Shown one piece after another: positions 34,998 through 49,049 of a stretch of 64,000 bases of DNA. The notes beneath the pieces are model-generated. The model saw only the letters and a program-made list of their open reading frames with translations. It was not told the DNA's origin and searched no databases. A program made the translations under genes and the position numbers. The first letter of the stretch is position 1. Each line of letters opens with the position of its first letter. The DNA lies in the NCBI GenBank assembly GCA_003415625.1, contig PYIU01000011.1, forward strand, positions 1,811,001-1,875,000, in the 5' to 3' direction. The DNA comes from Aquanectria penicillioides (taxonomy: Eukaryota > Ascomycota > Sordariomycetes > Hypocreales > Nectriaceae).

Positions 34998-35888
34998 ATG
35001 ACACCTTTCTTTACCCCGCTGCGGCTCCCCGCTAAACACTGGCACAGTATCCTGCTGGTTCTGAGTCTTCTGTCGTATCTCCCTCAGCTCCTACGTATCC
35101 TGGCAAAAAGGGACAGCTCAAACATTTCTCTGTGGTACATTTTGTTCAATTTGATTTCTGCAACTGAACAATTCACTCTCGGGTTTGTCTATGTCGTCAG
35201 TCACCATCATGAATACCGCATCTTCGTCAGCACTCCGCGGAATGCAGGCGACTGGCTCAACCTAACCCAGCTCACTATAGTCTGGGCTATGTCTCTCGCA
35301 TTGTGAGCTTTTTATGCGACTGCTATCTCGTGTCTTGTGCCATTTTAACAACATCATAGGTTTGCTGCGTGCATCCTCTACTCGCCGGATACACGCCGCC
35401 AGAAAGCTTCCGTTCTATCCGTCTACACTTTGTTCCTCCTCATCTCTATTGGACTATTAATCATCGATCCTATAAAAGAAGGCGACCCTGATAGTCGATG
35501 GTTTGGCGGAATCGTCTTCAGTGCGCACTTCATGTGGATGAACCCTATTGTCACATGTCTTGGCATGGCTGCGCTGTTTGTTCAATGGCGAAATGCTGCC
35601 GCACTAAGCATCACCGGCTTGTGGGTTCAAGGGTTTACATTTGCTCTTGTTGCGGTGTCCTGGATTGTGCGAGTTGAGTACCCTCCGATGGAGAGCGTCT
35701 CGCCGCGCGCAATAAAAAATTGGTACCTGGGGGTGGGCTGGGCTGCTGTTGACAACGCCGTGTTTGCCATAACGCAGCTTGTACTCTTCTACTTGGCAAA
35801 GCGCCAGAGACCAGTGGCGGTGGAAAACGTCGCTCGGCCAGAAGACGTTGTTGGACCTGATGAAGAAACGCCACTTTTGGCAGACTAG
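34998..35888 (+). CDS. PQ-loop repeat membrane protein
   Basis: Exon 1 is 34998-35302 and exon 2 is 35360-35888 (57-bp intron, GTGAGC...ATCATAG), giving 277 residues with about seven membrane segments. The first PQ-loop reads LLSYLPQLLRILAKRDSSNI, followed by SLWYILFNLISATEQFTLG. The second half is more divergent. The C-terminus ends EETPLLAD, which fits the acidic dileucine signal [DE]xxxL[LI] that sends proteins to vacuole/lysosome membranes. PQ-loop proteins include vacuolar amino-acid exporters and sugar carriers; the substrate here is unknown. Another ATG lies four bases upstream in a different frame; 34998 gives the long open frame. Confidence 0.8.
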
Positions 35889-35918
35889 GCAGGTGTTAAT
35901 ATTGTGAAATAGTTTCCC

Positions 35919-37205
35919 TTAAACGATAGTAAACTCTACAGAATTTGAAGCCGGCACTAAAAGCTTAGGCCTTCCACCATTATCCTCTGGCTCGACGATC
36001 ATACCCTTGATATAGCAGGGCAACGTTACTGCAGTTTCCGTATGCTCTGCTTTACTTCCCCAGTCCCACCAATCCACTTCTACTCCCTTGAAAACATATC
36101 GAAAGACATCACCGACTTTCAGGTCATCTGGCAAAATTCCATAACCTCGTCCTTGGATTCGCCGTGACTTAGTCCACGACTGCCCTGGTTGAAGACTGGT
36201 AAAGTTTTCATCCTCACCTACGTTGACAATAACATCAGGATCGTCGATAATCATAAAGCCAGTGGTATCGTCTTCGATGGTTTGCCATGAGTCTCCCTGA
36301 CGGCGGTACAGTCGATAACCCTCGCGGAGGCCCCACCACGAGATGAAGGGGTAAGTGTGGAAGATTACCGGCCGGCTCTCGGGCAAAGCTTCATAAGTGA
36401 CGTTGACTGTGACAGTAACAATGCCACCAGATTGTTCTACTACTTCCTTGTCGCACTCTAAAGAGACGTTCAAGGTGGGTGCCCCTGGACTTTGGCCTAG
36501 TTAGCTTTCATTGTCATGAAATAGACGCATATACTTGCATTCTTTCAGACGCAGCAATTGGTGGTGGGCTGCCTTGCCGCTTTTTCGGTTTACGAACTTT
36601 GTTGAATTCGAGAGTTACGCGTGCTCCTGGGAGATGTATTTTAGACGACTTCACACTTAACTCTTGGCCTTTGTATTGCTTGATGCTTCCCCAGCTCCAC
36701 GATCCAAACTCGCCACCCGGCCAGACCAGTTCGTATTTAGAACCTAGCACTAGTTCTTTGCGATACCGTTTTGGCATAGTTGCCATGAATCTTGATGTTC
36801 CTCTAGGGGCCAGCTCGTGTAGCTTTGCGTTTCGCTCGTTTACGAAGAAAGGCATTTCTGGAGCTGGTGGCATGTCGTCGTCGATCTTGACCCTGACTAA
36901 CCCACGTTCTGTGTGGCGGAAGAGGTGGAAGCCTGCAAACACGTTGTAGCCGTCGCGTTGGCCCCAATAGAAAATACATGGCTCGTTACGCGAGTCACAA
37001 CGTTCGATCGTCACGAGTATGTGGCAGTAAGACTTTTCTGTCAACATATCACCTAATGCCAAGTTGATCCTGAGCTGGGGTACGTCTGGTCTTAGCCAAG
37101 AGGATGGTTAGTTTTCTTGTTCGCTCTATTGCGCAATTCTTCATGCTTGGTCACTGACCCCGTATCAATGTCAGGCAAAGAAGAATGTTCTGCTCCCTCA
37201 TCCAT
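35919..37205 (-). CDS. Hypothetical protein with two copies of a beta-rich domain
   Basis: Exons 37205-37159, 37090-36594 and 36484-35919 encode 369 residues. The second intron uses a GTAAAC donor and an acceptor 14 bases past a CTAAC branch site; this pair is the only one I found that keeps the phase. The two halves align loosely: PCIFYWGQRDGYNVF with PVIFHTYPFISWWGLREGY, and LGSKYELVWPGGEFGSWSWG with VGDVFRYVFKGVEVDWWDWG. Each ends in a W-x-WG-S motif. The protein has no signal peptide or membrane segment. It is probably an internal duplication of an Ig-like or beta-sandwich fold. The family name is not known to me. Confidence 0.65.
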
Positions 37206-39204
37206 GTTCGGCTGTTAACGGCAAAGGATCAGGAACTCTGTGCTGTAAGGGACCCGGGCCGATGGTGTCAAGAGTCCCAAGGATACGGCGTATGAGGCGA
37301 GAAGAGAGGGACTAGAGGACAAGCGGGGCTGTGGATTAACTGGATAGACCTTGCAAGCTCGATGATGTGCTGTCGTGATGCGCGTATGAGATTGACGTTA
37401 TATCCCAGCTTGGAATTGTGCCTGCCGTGGACACCGTATGTCTGGTTACAAGTGCGGGGCAAACTAGGAATGACGCTGGCACTTCGCTTGGACTGTGGCA
37501 AAATGGCGTTTCCGGAACGTTCGGATGAACTGGCCAGGATTGGTCACATTGATACCGAAAGTTCTCGAGGCACTGTCTATCACACCATAATGAACCACAC
37601 TGCCAATCCTTCCACCGCTTTGCTCGAGCCACCAACACCAAACAACAGCAACCAACAGCCAGAGTGACCACTATCCTGGGTGTCCCATGTAAACGCGTTT
37701 TTCGGCATATTTATTGCTATACGCGTTTTGTTTCCGCGAAGCTAAATTAAATTAGGCAAGTCGAGGCTCGGCTGCTTCATCTAGCACCGCCACTGGCACT
37801 GACGACGTTATCTAGGTTGGCTGTCAACTAGGATTAATCGTGCAGGAACCGGTCCAGCAGGTGGTAATGTGGAGATTAGTTGGTTCTATATGAGTGCCAG
37901 GGAGCTCAGCCTTAGGGGGGGGGGGGGTGCTCGGCTATAACGTCGGCTTAATGATGGAATAAGGTGGCGCGGCTGCAACCGCGAGTTGACTGGGCGCGTG
38001 ATTAGCCCCAGTCCATTTGACCCATGAATGTCGATACGTAGTATGTATTCTCCGCAGAGCCAATACTGTAAGCTTTTTCTTAAGCATGACTATCCACCAT
38101 GTCATGCGCTGGGTCTTGTGGAAGGCTTGACACTGCAATGGATCTAACGATGCACAAGCGGATATTAGATCCTAAAGCGGCAGATCAACCATGAGCAACC
38201 AACACCTTCGGAATTGAAACCTTACCAAACGACTCAAGTCAACTGGACCCAACCAGCACATCATATTTCCTAAATCTACGTTAAATTGTATTCAGGAAAA
38301 GCTAACACAAACGAAGATATATGGACACTTCCCATAGATGTCGCATATTTCCATTTTCCGAATTTTATTCCAATTTTTCGCGTTCTTCTGTGATATCTAT
38401 GACTAATGTTATGACCCCTGGCCCTCAGTTCACCTTACCTGGAAGTTGGTCGTTCCATTTTAGGTCTAGTCGAGAAGCGGTTTTGATCAAATCAGTTCGA
38501 AGTATTCCCCTTGTAAGTCAATCCTAGGGGGGTTAAAAGTCAAGTTGGCCCAGGGTGGTTAATTTGTATTGTTGAACCTGTTGGTTCGAACGTTCAGGAG
38601 CAAAGTATCCGTGTTATCTGGAGATAATGTAATGGGATCTAAGCCTCTTCTAGATTGTTTACTTGAGGGATATAACAACTACCAACAGTGGCAGTGGTGA
38701 ATCCCCCTTTTTCTTGGTTTTTCTTTTTTGTTTGACATCTGCAGTCGAATCCTCTTCGTTGGGCCAAAGGATGGACGGGGATAGCAAAAACACCAACCAA
38801 CACGCACTAAGTGATTCAGTACCGGGATTGAAGAGTGATCGTAATGCTATCCCATCAAGGCTATTTCCAATGTAACGTTCGATTTATCCCTAACATTCCG
38901 ATAGTAGTATCTTGTGACGGGATTCCGCGTGTGATACTGTCGAATCGAGTGTGTAATTTGCGAAAAAATTGGCGAGGGCCAAAATAGGACATGATCTGAT
39001 TGCGATAGAGCATAACATAAGCGAGGTAAATACCCTGGTAGTATGTTAGTGCATCTGCAGGCTCAAGGGTTTGTTGAGTTATGGTGCGCACTGTGGGCAT
39101 GGAATCAAGTTCCTTTAAGCTTAGATATATAATGATGTTTCCAAAACGAATATCTTTCAGTGAGGTATCCAAGCAAGTGTTACTTGGTATGCAACCTAGT
39201 GAAA
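37206..39204. other. Intergenic, about 2 kb
   Basis: Contains a G13 homopolymer at 37915-37927. A minus-strand open frame at 38861-39211 (for example ALTYYQGIYLAYVMLYRNQI) is protein-like, but it lacks splice or domain support and overlaps the start of the next gene. Confidence 0.4.
37915..37927. repeat. Poly-G run of 13
   Basis: Thirteen consecutive G on the plus strand (poly-C on the other), between GCTCAGCCTTA and TGCTCGGC. It could form a G-quadruplex-prone tract and is prone to length error. Confidence 0.9.
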
Positions 39205-42200
39205 ATGACACTGAGCGCGTGTGGCCAAGAACATGCCATCAGGCAGCCATGGACTCCTTGGAGAGCTTTAACGGCGATGATGCTTATGCTAGTGGTGTCC
39301 AATCTCTGGATTCCAGTATCAACCGCAGCCGCAACTGGGCCACGGCTGCGACCCCGAGCACAAATTGCTAATGGTGTTGAGCTGAGAGTGCTTCCTATTG
39401 GAGAGTACGTATTAGCTTCTATGTTAATTTTCACTGGGCGACAACTTTTACCTTCTTAGTGCATTTTATAATTGTCACTTCAGGCTTTGCATATGTGGCA
39501 TTTGCTAACAGCATTCTAGTTCCATCACCTATGGTGCGGGAAGTACGAACTACAATGGCTACCGCAAGCCACTCTATGAAGCCTTCATCGAAGCAGGGAA
39601 CACCGATATTGACTTTGTTGGAAACAACAGCAGCGGAGATTTCCCTGACACTGACCACGATGGGTATCGAGGCTATGAGATCGCAGAAATCATGGGAGCA
39701 AGCCTCAAGGGCATCTACGCGGCTCCTAACATTGTCCTCCTCCATGCCGGAACCAACGACATGAAAGAAGCTACTGATGTTGCAACTGCCCCGGCCCGCC
39801 TTGAGACGTTGATTGATTTGATCTTCAGTAGATCTGCCAAGGCGGCCGTTTTTGTCTGTCAGCTAATACCAGCGAGTCCCACACAATACCCCAACACAGT
39901 CAAGCGAATTGCAACCTTTAACGTTGCTGTGGCTGATCTCGTAGACAACTATGTTGCGGCAGGCAAAAACGTCACCTTGGTTTCCATGAACACGGCGCTT
40001 TCTGTTTCCGACCTGGCAGACGGCTTGCATCCTAGCGATGCGGGCTATCAGAAAATGGCCGACGCGTTTCTCGAGGCCATCAATGAGGCCGACTCAAAAG
40101 GCTGGATCACCAAACCCGGCACGAGTTTCTCGCCCCCAAGTGGTACAACTACTAGACAAAGTTGTAAAAGCACACCCTCGTGGTATGAGATTGGCCAAGT
40201 TGCCGATGGTGCCTCAGTGTAAGTTCTTCTCTATGTAACTGGGGCGAGATAGAACATTGTGACCCGGAATGCTAGACCTGAAGCTAACGTTCTCACAATC
40301 CAGGGCTGTTTCTGACGGCGACTTTAAACCCTCGTGGAGCAAAGTGGGAGTTATTGCTGAGGGTGCATGCCCTCGTGCTCAGCTTCATTTCATGGATCTC
40401 GACGGCGATGGTCTCAAGGATTATGCCTGCGTCGATCCAGATACTGGAGCGGTAGACGCTTGGCTCCAAGTCGCTGATTCCGACGGCAATCCAACTTGGA
40501 ATTGGAAGAAGCTAGGCACCATTGCAACGCCATCAGAGGATCGAAATGGCACGTGGGTGCTCTTTGGAGAGTGAGTGATTATCACCTGATTCCAATCTCA
40601 CCTTCCCATATAATCATCTTTGCTAACTATCACATAGTTTGAATGGTGATGGTAGAGATGACTACATCTACATAGATCCCGATAGTCGAAATGTCTATGG
40701 CTGGATCAACCGCCTTGAGTCATCCGACGGTGTATGGCAATGGCAAAGCCTTGGCAAGATTGCTGGAGGAGTAGGCGCAAAATATGATAATCTCCAGATG
40801 GTTGACATTGACGGTGAGTCGGCAATGGCTTGTTTTCGCAACACATTATCCCCCCTATTGCGACCTATACTCCGCAATCATGATCGATTGTCTGCAAAGT
40901 TCTTCAAAAACTAATAGTTGGGTATAGGTGACGGACGAGATGATTTCTGCATTGTTAGTCCATCAACAGGGGAGGTCACAGCGTGGCTCAACACTGGCGC
41001 TGCTAGTATGCCCGATTATCATAAGCTTGGCGTCATTGCTACGGGCGCAACTGCCAGTAGTGGTGATACAGTTATCCTTGGTGACTTGACAGGCGAGGGT
41101 AGGGCCGATTATATGGTCGTTGGCTCTGGAGGCAAAGTGACTGCGCTTGTTAACCGCCTCCAAGAGACATCTATGATACCCCGGTGGCTGTCATCCTTTA
41201 CCCTGGCTAGCGGACCAAGTGGCGCCGAGCAAGATGAAGTACGATTGGTGGATATGACAGGCGACGGCAAAGTCGACTATTTGCTTGTTGAAAAGAAAAC
41301 CGGAAAGGTTACAATGTGGCAAAATAAGGGCTCCGGGGGCAAGTACCAGCCAGGAGAAGGTGTTATTTTGTGCGACTGTAAGTGCTATACCTCATCTTTC
41401 AATCTGTTGGATTTTGCAGCTTGCACACATACTGATTCATTGGTGTTTAGTGGATGGCGATGGCACAAGCGACTACTTGTGGCTCGATGAAGAAGGTAAA
41501 GGCTGGGGCTACCTAAACCAAGGAAAAGGCACAAACTCTTGGTATGGCCTCGGGAACATTATCGCAGGAACTGGCCATTCCAGAGACAAGATCCGGATGG
41601 GCGTTCTAACAAAGAGCGGCCGTGCAGACTACATTGTTGTGGATGACGACACTGGAAAAGCCGAATGGTGGCAGAATTTGGGAGAGGATTGGGACTACGG
41701 CTGGGCGTCCCGTGGGGTTGCTGCCACTGGGCCCAAGAACACCATCGAGAACAAGTTTGGATGGACTTTCAAGGGGAAGAATGTTCGATTCGCCGAGTAG
41801 GTTGACTCAATCTGTTGAACTCCTCCTCGACTCGTATCGACTGACGATAATATTCATACAGCTTGGATGGCGATGGCCTTGACGACTACCTTTATGTCAA
41901 TGATCAAGGTGCTGTTGTATACTGGAAGAATCTTGGCACCGCTTCTGCTACAAGCTCGCCAACATGGGGCCTTCCTCACCTAGTGGCTGATGGAGTTGGC
42001 GTTATGGCACAGGACGTCCAATTTGCAGATACCAACGGTGACGGCAAGCTTGACTATGTCGTAGTTGGCCGGGTTACTGGTATGGCTCGAACCTGGCATA
42101 ACCTTGGCTTTAGAGACGACATGTCCATTCGATGGAATACACCCCTGAGCTTCGCTGACGGAGTTGGTTCTCGTGGATCCGCCATTAGAATTAGTGAGGT

Positions 42201-44749
42201 AAGTTGGCATGGGCTTACCAACTCGCATTTTGAAACGTTTTCAACCATGCTGATCCCTTTTAGATGACTGGTGACAAGCGCTATGACTACGTGTCGATTG
42301 ACCCGGACACTGGGAGGCTCAATCTCTGGCATAACCGTTGCTGGGCTTCTTCCAGTGCGGATCCTACAGTTTCGGACCCAGAGGCGCCGGGTGTAGAACT
42401 GACAGCATCAATATCATTCGCGGACGATTCATGTGATGACGAGAAAAAAGAAATCATCAAGGATGAATTCCAGTACGCCCTAGATATGGCCCAAGCGGCG
42501 AACGAGAACCTACAACAAGGCGTATATTACAGCAAATTCTTCGATGAGGCGTCGCGCGCCAATGCGGACTTTGCCACCAACGTCAAGCGGGTATACTCAA
42601 ACATTGCAACAATGATTTCAGGCACTGGCGTGTACAAGGTCAAAGCTTCCTGCCATGGCAAATCAGACTATTGCGAGAACAATAGTTGGTATGCTCATAT
42701 GAGTGATGCTGCTCAAACAGTTAATTTCTGCAACAGCTTCTGGGCTGAAGGGCAACTGGTCACTACCAAAAGCATTCTGGATACGTGTGAGACAGATACG
42801 ACAACCCCTCATCTGAGAACGGTTCAAAGGGCGTATTCTGGAGTTATACTACACGAGATGACACATACGAAATTCGCCATGTCCTTCCAAGAGAAGTAAG
42901 CGCGCTCACATCAGGATTCCCGTCCCACTTTTCTAATACATTCGCTAGGACATATGATTATGCATACGGATACACCTATTGCCTGCAGCTAGCTGAGGGC
43001 ACTTTTGATAGGGAGTGCATGAGAAAACGGTTGAAGGGGAACCCGAAGGTTTTGTGTAATGACGATTCTACGGAAGTTGATGGCCTTTGCCCCGCAACAA
43101 GATCGGCAGATAATGCGGACACATACAGCTTTGTAGCAGCTGGCGTCTACTTCACAAGCATGTGCGGCAAGGACATCCCGATGCCGGAGAGAGCCAATGC
43201 CAAAAGGGCAATCCGAACCCGCGACTCGTGTCCTACGGATACTGACGCTATCTTTTGGGATGTTACTGGCCCTATCGGGGCGTACGGTTCGTTCAACCTT
43301 TCCTCTGCCCTTTGTCTTGCCTCATTTCTCAGTTTACCCTTGCACCTAAGCCTCTTTTAACATCTGAAACGCGCTCCTGTTATGATTTCGCTTCTGCATC
43401 ACAGTACTATGAATTAATCAGATTTCGCACGCAGTACAATTTGGTGATTCTTACGCCGCCGGGATGGGCACCGGCAAGACGACGGGAGACAAATGCCGTG
43501 TTGGTTCTAACAATTATGGCAAGCTCTTGTACGCTTGGATGGATGACTCGGACATCGAATTTGTCCAGAAGCCTTGCTCAGGTGATACACTCACAGGCCT
43601 GGCTAGCAAACTCAAGACCTGGACCAACACGGACAGAGCCTCGATTGCTACGCTTTCAATTGGCGGTAATGATGTTGGATTCAGTGATCTAGTGTGGTAT
43701 TGTGTCATTACGGTCACGGTAAACAGTGGAACCAAGCTTTCGTGCGAGGAAGCCAAGCAAAAAGCTGCTGCCGACATGGAGAACAATGGTGATGATGGCC
43801 TACGAGCAAGGCTCAAAAACGCTTACCTGAGTATTTTGAATAAGTCTGGACAAGATGTAAGTGATTGAATGTTCCCGGATGTCCCGATTAACGCTGAACC
43901 GAATGCAGTACTTCCACCTCTATGTAACAGGTTATACCAAATTCTTCAACGACGAGACGGAAGACTGCGCGAATACCACCTTTTATTATTGGCAGCCGCG
44001 ATACCACCCAAATGGTCCAGACAAAGATGACGATCTGGTGTACTTGTCGAAAACCGTGCGATCTGATCTCAACGACTTGGTCGGCCAGCTGAATACCGTG
44101 ATTGCTGGCGCCGTGAGCGACGCCAACGATGAACATGGCTCAACGCAGGTACACTTTGTGGACGTAGCCTCACGCTTCGCCGACGGTCATCGTTGGTGCG
44201 AGAATCCTAACGCGGAGTTCCACGAGCCCAAAGAATCAAGGGCAGATACCTGGTTATTCTTGAGCGCCTGGAAGGATATCAGCATAGGGGCTGATGGTGC
44301 TGCAGAGGTAAGCTGCTTCTCTTTTTGCATTTGGCCAATTCCCCTGCCATTTGGCTGTTTCTTCTATGTACGGAGTTTGATATTGATACTAAACCCCGAA
44401 ACAGGTGACAGACGAATATGAAGCCCAAGAAATAGCTACGATTATATCGGACGGTGGAATCACGCTACCCGATCCGGACACATGCTATGACGCACTTGAC
44501 ACTGATGCCGACCCATATGATGTTGCGATCTGTCACGTTTCCATGGCAATTGATGACGACTCTTCAGGCGAGGCGGCGACCCGTTATAACGCGGCCAAGG
44601 AAGCTATTGCAAACGGCGATGTTGACAGCGAAGACATTGGCTGGTTTACTCCTACCCGCCAGATCAAGACCTTTCATCCACGCAGCCCGGGTATGGTGGC
44701 ATACAGAGACGCGCTGATTGAAGCCATCATGGACGTTGGACAGCTCTAG
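39205..44749 (+). CDS. Secreted multi-enzyme fusion: SGNH hydrolase - FG-GAP repeats - aspzincin-like protease - SGNH hydrolase
   Basis: Twelve exons (39205-39404, 39520-40218, 40304-40570, 40638-40813, 40928-41377, 41451-41796, 41862-42198, 42264-42895, 42949-43286, 43435-43856, 43909-44307, 44405-44749) encode 1536 residues; all phases agree. The N-terminus has a signal-type hydrophobic stretch (ALTAMMLMLVVSNLWI). SGNH domain 1 shows PIGDSITYGAG, HAGTNDM and DGLHPSDAG, as in CE3-like esterases. Eight FG-GAP/VCBS-type calcium loops follow (DLDGDGLKDY, DLNGDGRDDY, DTNGDGKLDY and others) plus two degenerate ones. The protease domain has LHEMTH (His1022, His1026) and TYDYAYG with Asp1039, the aspzincin (M35-type) zinc pattern. 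SGNH domain 2 has FGDSYAAGMGTG (Ser1154), SIGGNDVGF and a C-terminal FHP (His1513). This suggests an extracellular calcium-stabilised protein that removes acyl groups and cleaves protein; the target is unknown. The long intron 43287-43434 has a weak GTTCGT donor. Confidence 0.88.
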
Positions 44750-46364
44750 TGAGAGATTCATTTTACGTGATGAGTCTTTTGGACTAGAGTTAGAAGTCTT
44801 TAGGAATATCCATTAGCGATAAACTCTTAACGCCCGGGAAGCGACATTCACGATTCTTAGACGTCTTCATTTTGGATCGTTTGTTCCAATTACATTCTTG
44901 TTTGATATTCCTCGTTGATTGCTTATAGCAAATGGGGGAATTGGATTTCTAGTTTGGGTAGGTGTGGGTTATGTTTGCGTGCTGGATATGACTACCCCTT
45001 GTGGCAAGTTTGGTAGTCGAAACACCCTATTCCATAGTGCTCAACGCTGTTTTATTTGTTAAATAATTAGCCATTCTTCAATACATTGTTTTATTACCCA
45101 TAAGTACTCCAGAAAAGCATTATCAGCACCTCGCTACATTTCCACACAGCGATCTCATCTGTTTTGATCAAGCCCGAGAACTGTCCTGCCACTCCAGCAT
45201 TGGACTACCGCGTTTAATTATGAATATGTATGGACATTGTTGAGGGCCTTTCCGGGTACCCGCGTTTATCTCGTCTCTTGTTGAGGCCATGTTTATGGCA
45301 TTGACACATAGGCTCCAGGACAGCACGCTCGATTTGCATTGGCCAGGAGAATTTCGTGTGTGAGTTATGCTGTGTTCTAGCAATGTCATCGACCATTAGC
45401 TAAGGAAATTATCTATATCGGTGTGTCTGTCTGCTTGGACTAGAACTATCAAGGTTTCTGTTTTCAAGTTCTTCCAGGGCTTCCTCTTCAAGACCCCACA
45501 ATTTAATAGGGCGTTGCTATTGGACAAGATGCGCACTTTTGCTGAACTAGAGTTATATAGTGAGATAAAAATCACCGCTGACGTTCCTGAGCATCGGCAC
45601 AAATTCTTTGGTGGCTTTTAATCCCTTCCTAGGGCACGGATAAAAAGGCAACGAAGGGAAATACTTTGCCTTGTTGGTCGAAGACCGGCTGTCAAAGTTT
45701 AACCAAGAACTGCGCGCATTTTTCGGAGAACATACTAGTATCTAGACAATACTAGGTGATCGAATGTTGACCTGGAATTTTTCCTGTAAGTCTTCTCCAA
45801 ACATAGCGCTGTAGTCCTTAGCCCTCATCAGATCCACGTATTTTTCCTCATTTGACTTGTCGCTCTGGAGCTATTCTGCAACCCCGCTATTAGTATTTAC
45901 CGTTCCTGATCTTTCATACATTCATGGATTTTCTCGCCCTGCAATAAGATGATCGAATTTGGCACCATCCTAATCCCCGTCAGTGAAACAGTCTAATGAC
46001 TGAGGTTGCGAAAAGAGCCGGGGATTACAGTCAATGTTCTAACGGGATATGATTGACAAGTATTCGGTGAACCAAGTAGAGCGACGAGATAATATAATTT
46101 GTCTTTATAACGAGACCTCGTCTGTTCCTCTGTGCTAAGAGAAATGTACTTGTGGCTAAGAGGTCCAATTGCATCGCAATTATGTCCCTAATCTAGAATG
46201 AAGCTGGAGGCGTAGGCTGCATCGGCCTTCCATGCATACGTAGTTAGAATGACGTAGAAAACATTGTGTATTTTTTTTTTTTCATTTCATCTTTGCTGAT
46301 GGATGACTGTTTTTTCTTCAACTTTCTATCCGCCATCATTTTAGTGATATAGTTGACGGATGAG
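44750..46364. other. Intergenic, about 1.6 kb
   Basis: No gene supported. It lies downstream of the SGNH/FG-GAP fusion gene and upstream of the LysM-region relics. Confidence 0.5.
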
Positions 46365-46562
46365 TCATCGTGTCGAAACACTTAAGCAGCTTCTTGCTAC
46401 TGATGACGCAGCCATCCCGAAGACTGCTCCAAGCATATCTGCAATCAGGTTGAATCGACCTGAATCGTCCACATCGGGTGCAAAGGTCTCCACTAAGGTT
46501 TCTACGTAGTTATCTGCAGAATTTCGAGCCGCTTCAATGCCTTCATAAAGACCGTCTAACAT
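46365..46562 (-). other. Short open frame, possible relic of a LysM-chitinase C-terminus
   Basis: The 65-codon frame reads LDGLYEGIEAARNSADNYVE, then NLIADMLGAVFGMAASSVAR: an amphipathic helix followed by a hydrophobic helix. From memory this resembles the C-terminal extension of some fungal LysM-containing GH18 chitinases. No catalytic domain is present nearby. It lies beside the LysM relic on the other strand. Confidence 0.25.
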
Positions 46563-46673
46563 CTATTTTTTCGATATTCAGGATGATTCTGAAGGATATG
46601 CGTGAATCGCGGCTAGTATCTTACCCTGTGGAGTTGAACAAAAGAGGTTAAAGAAGTAGGAGACGGCAAGTCC

Positions 46674-47011
46674 ATGGTGATTACAAGTTCCACGACTTCG
46701 ATCGCATCTACAACATCGTTCACCACTTCTACGACGAGTATCCCTTCCAAGACTACAACTACGTCAATTTCCGGCAGCACAGAACCTAGCAATGAGGTTG
46801 AAACTCCAGAGCCCACCCAGCCGGGTATAGTCGCTAACTGCGAGAAGTTCTATCCAGTTATCAGCGGCGATTCTTGCGACCCCGTTGTTAGCCGGGCGCT
46901 TCCAAATGGTAAGTAATCTTGCTCTCATTTCCTTCGAATGATTCTACAACCAGCATTTAATATACTTAACTCTAATTTTGACCTTGTGTTTATATCCTAG
47001 CTGGAAGTTAA
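46674..47011 (+). pseudogene. LysM effector fragment
   Basis: A Ser/Thr-rich linker (STTSIASTTSFTTSTTS) is followed by TQPGIVANCEKFYPVISGDS, the start of a fungal LysM domain (NCxKFYxVxSGDSC). A 92-bp GTAAGT...TCCTAG intron (46909-47000) follows. The second exon gives only a few residues before TAA at 47009-47011, so the domain stops less than half way. No signal peptide or upstream LysM repeat was found. Intact members bind chitin and shield fungal walls or hide chitin fragments from host sensing; this copy looks truncated and dead. Confidence 0.55.
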
Positions 47012-47683
47012 GTTGGCGAGCGTAAGCTCCAAATCCCAATTTCCAAGACCCCTGCATTTCATGATATTTATTGGGCAATATATTAGATTATCGATCAATT
47101 GCCCGAATATTTAATTGAGTTTCGGAGGAATCCTGTCAGGCTACCCGATAACGCATAAGGGAAGTTTGCTTCCGGCCAGCTTTCCTTTCCACCAACGAAC
47201 TACCCATTGGCATCATCGCTTGGGCGCTTTGCCTCGAACTCTGTCAACTTGTGCCTCAATAATCGCAAGGAATTGGTCACCCGACGCCTATCATCCGCAG
47301 CAATACGGCACAAGCGAGCGAAGTGCCAGCTGATCTTGCTGGTCTTATATAATACTCGGGCCCTTTCCCGAAAATGGAATAGAGTGTCCCCTAATGGGTT
47401 CCAAATCTCCTCATCTAACGTCACTCAGAGTCGGAGCTTTTATTAATTGGGTCCGATATTAGAAATCAAGTATCAACAACTTCCACTCTGCGTTCTCATC
47501 GCCGAGGTGGATTTTCATGCAGGCTCTGCTAGTTAGGTTTGTATCGCTTTGGTGGTTTCACCGTCACGGCTTGTCGCAGCAAAGTTGTAGTCCAAATGGT
47601 CCATTAACCACCGCAAACAGCCTTTGAACTACCTACAGTACTTCCTAGAAACCTAGGATAGTTAGGATGGCAACTTTTTCAGT
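47012..47683. other. Intergenic, nothing supported
   Basis: Short overlapping open frames only, at 47115-47446, in both orientations and without domains. Confidence 0.45.

Positions 47684-49049
<1,366 letters not shown>

Noticed and set aside
38861..39211. Minus-strand 116-codon frame near the start of the SGNH/FG-GAP gene
   Set aside because: It overlaps the start of a strong plus-strand gene and has no recognisable domain or introns.
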